A stretch of 64,000 bases of DNA from Bryopsis sp. KO-2023 (Eukaryota > Chlorophyta > Ulvophyceae > Bryopsidales > Bryopsidaceae). The stretch lies in NCBI GenBank assembly GCA_030272585.1, contig BSYQ01000003.1, forward strand, positions 7,812,001 to 7,876,000. The letters are read 5' to 3'. Of this stretch, positions 63,179 to 64,000 are shown piece after piece; the stretch's first letter is position 1, and each line of letters starts with the position of its first letter. The notes under the pieces were generated by a model that saw only the letters and a list, made by a program, of their open reading frames with translations, did not search any database and had not been told where the DNA came from. The position numbers were made by a program, and so were the translations under genes.

Positions 63179-64000
63179 GCTGTGCTGCAGCAGGCGTGCT
63201 ACACATTCTGGGAAAACGTGCAGGAAGGCAGTCTGGACGATCAGGAGTTAAAGGCGGCTGGCTTTCGCCTGCGCCTATACCATTGGCAGGAACGGGAACA
63301 GGTTGCAGAGGAAGTAGCTTATAGACCACCCCTGACAATACACCCTGAGTTTATCGGACCCATACCTGCCATATTTGAGGACGAGTGGGTTGCTGTGTGG
63401 TGCCATCGTTTCCGCGCGAAGAGTTTTTGGTGGATATATCAGAGTGTACTCACAGGCCTGTTAACCAAGGAAGAGGGGGACTCACAAACTCGTGAGCTGT
63501 TCAGTAACGACTTATCTGGTCTTTTCAAGCTAGCCCGAGACAGAGCGCGTGATCACGAGGTCTCACGGCTGTTCTGGGGAGAGCACGAGGCAGCACGGCT
63601 GGGTACAGAGCGAGTGGAAGAACGAGTATCGGAGGAACTGCAAAAAGCCGAGCAGCAGTGGAAAACGAAGTTCCTCAAGGGTCTTGAAGACGAGTACCAC
63701 CAAAGAACGGAGGGAGACGCCGAGGGATCACGCCCGGCAAGCAGAAATTCCCCAGATCTGAGTGGCGGCGCAGGAGAAGTTGGAGGAGTTGGAGAACCTG
63801 AGGAAAAACCGGACAGCGAGATCAGTGAAGAGAGCCTTGGTGGCAGCGCGGAGACAGTGCACGACGAGACTGAGCAAGGCAGCGCGAGAGAGCAGCCCAG
63901 GGTTGAGTCGGAGGACGAGGAAAGAGAGAGCCACGAAGACTTTCCCCGTGATTGGGAAGCCGAGGTTGTTGTAGAAGAAGTCGAAGTCGAACCTGTTGAA
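63179..64000 (+). CDS. Gag-like ORF of element D, start unclear, continues past window
   Basis: Open for 274 codons from just after a TGA (63176-63178) to the window end with no ATG in frame. Early residues include YTFWENVQEGSLDDQELKAAG and the Trp-rich EDEWVAVWCHRF / SFWWIYQSV. Then come a charged helical region (LFKLARDRARDHEVSRL), and a long Glu/Ser/Gly-rich acidic tail. Position right after a primer-binding site suggests a Gag precursor, but no capsid or zinc motif is seen yet. Translation could begin at a non-ATG codon or after splicing, or the copy may have lost its start. Confidence 0.6.

Overview
This window comes from a eukaryotic nuclear genome that is very rich in transposable elements. 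The evidence is a transposase gene split by six GT-AG introns, several chromodomain Ty3/Gypsy retrotransposons (chromoviruses) nested in one another, a DIRS tyrosine-recombinase retroelement and two non-autonomous DNA transposons. I saw no bacterial operon, no rRNA and no ordinary host gene. The protein style (chromoviruses, large coiled-coil Gag, BED/hAT transposase) suggests a charophyte green alga such as Chara or a similar large-genome plant-lineage organism. That is inference, not proof.

Layout. 1-3148: right part of a hAT DNA transposon with a spliced transposase gene on the minus strand. It sits in scrambled fragments of LTR element 'B' (3149-3601). 3602-40144: one copy of B (B1, plus strand), split twice by element 'A'. 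The first insertion (6483-26226) is a tandem array, LTR-internal-LTR-internal-LTR, flanked by the 5-bp duplication aggag. The second (29209-39777, minus strand) is a single A copy flanked by ataag, and is itself broken by a 465-bp hAT-like MITE that carries a tRNA-like sequence. 40150-53228: an inverted B copy (B2, minus strand) interrupted by element 'C' (41786-49388, duplication aagac). C has identical 227-bp LTRs but no usable coding capacity. 53229-57866: a third B copy (B3, plus strand), head-to-head with B2. 57867-60445: a large perfect-looking palindrome made of two B leaders. 60446-62672: the 3' part of a DIRS element, interrupted by a 1025-bp MITE (60477-61501) rich in GATC and holding two divergent tRNA-like sequences. 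62673-64000: start of a further LTR element 'D', with LTR-like sequence, primer-binding site and a Gag-like ORF running off the window.

How the parts work. A encodes Gag, then Pol (protease, RT, RNase H, integrase, chromodomain) reached by an apparent -1 ribosomal frameshift, then a third ORF with coiled coil and RING-like cysteine/histidine pattern, which may have its own promoter. B makes Gag and Pol as one continuous ORF (1775 codons once the insertion is discounted). A, B, C and D share the primer-binding-site core TGGTTTCGGAGC. C shares it, shares LTR ends with A, and has a decayed piece resembling A Gag, so it probably relies on A-like proteins. Relative order of events: B copies first, then A and C insertions (young, near-identical LTRs), then the MITE inside the minus-strand A copy.
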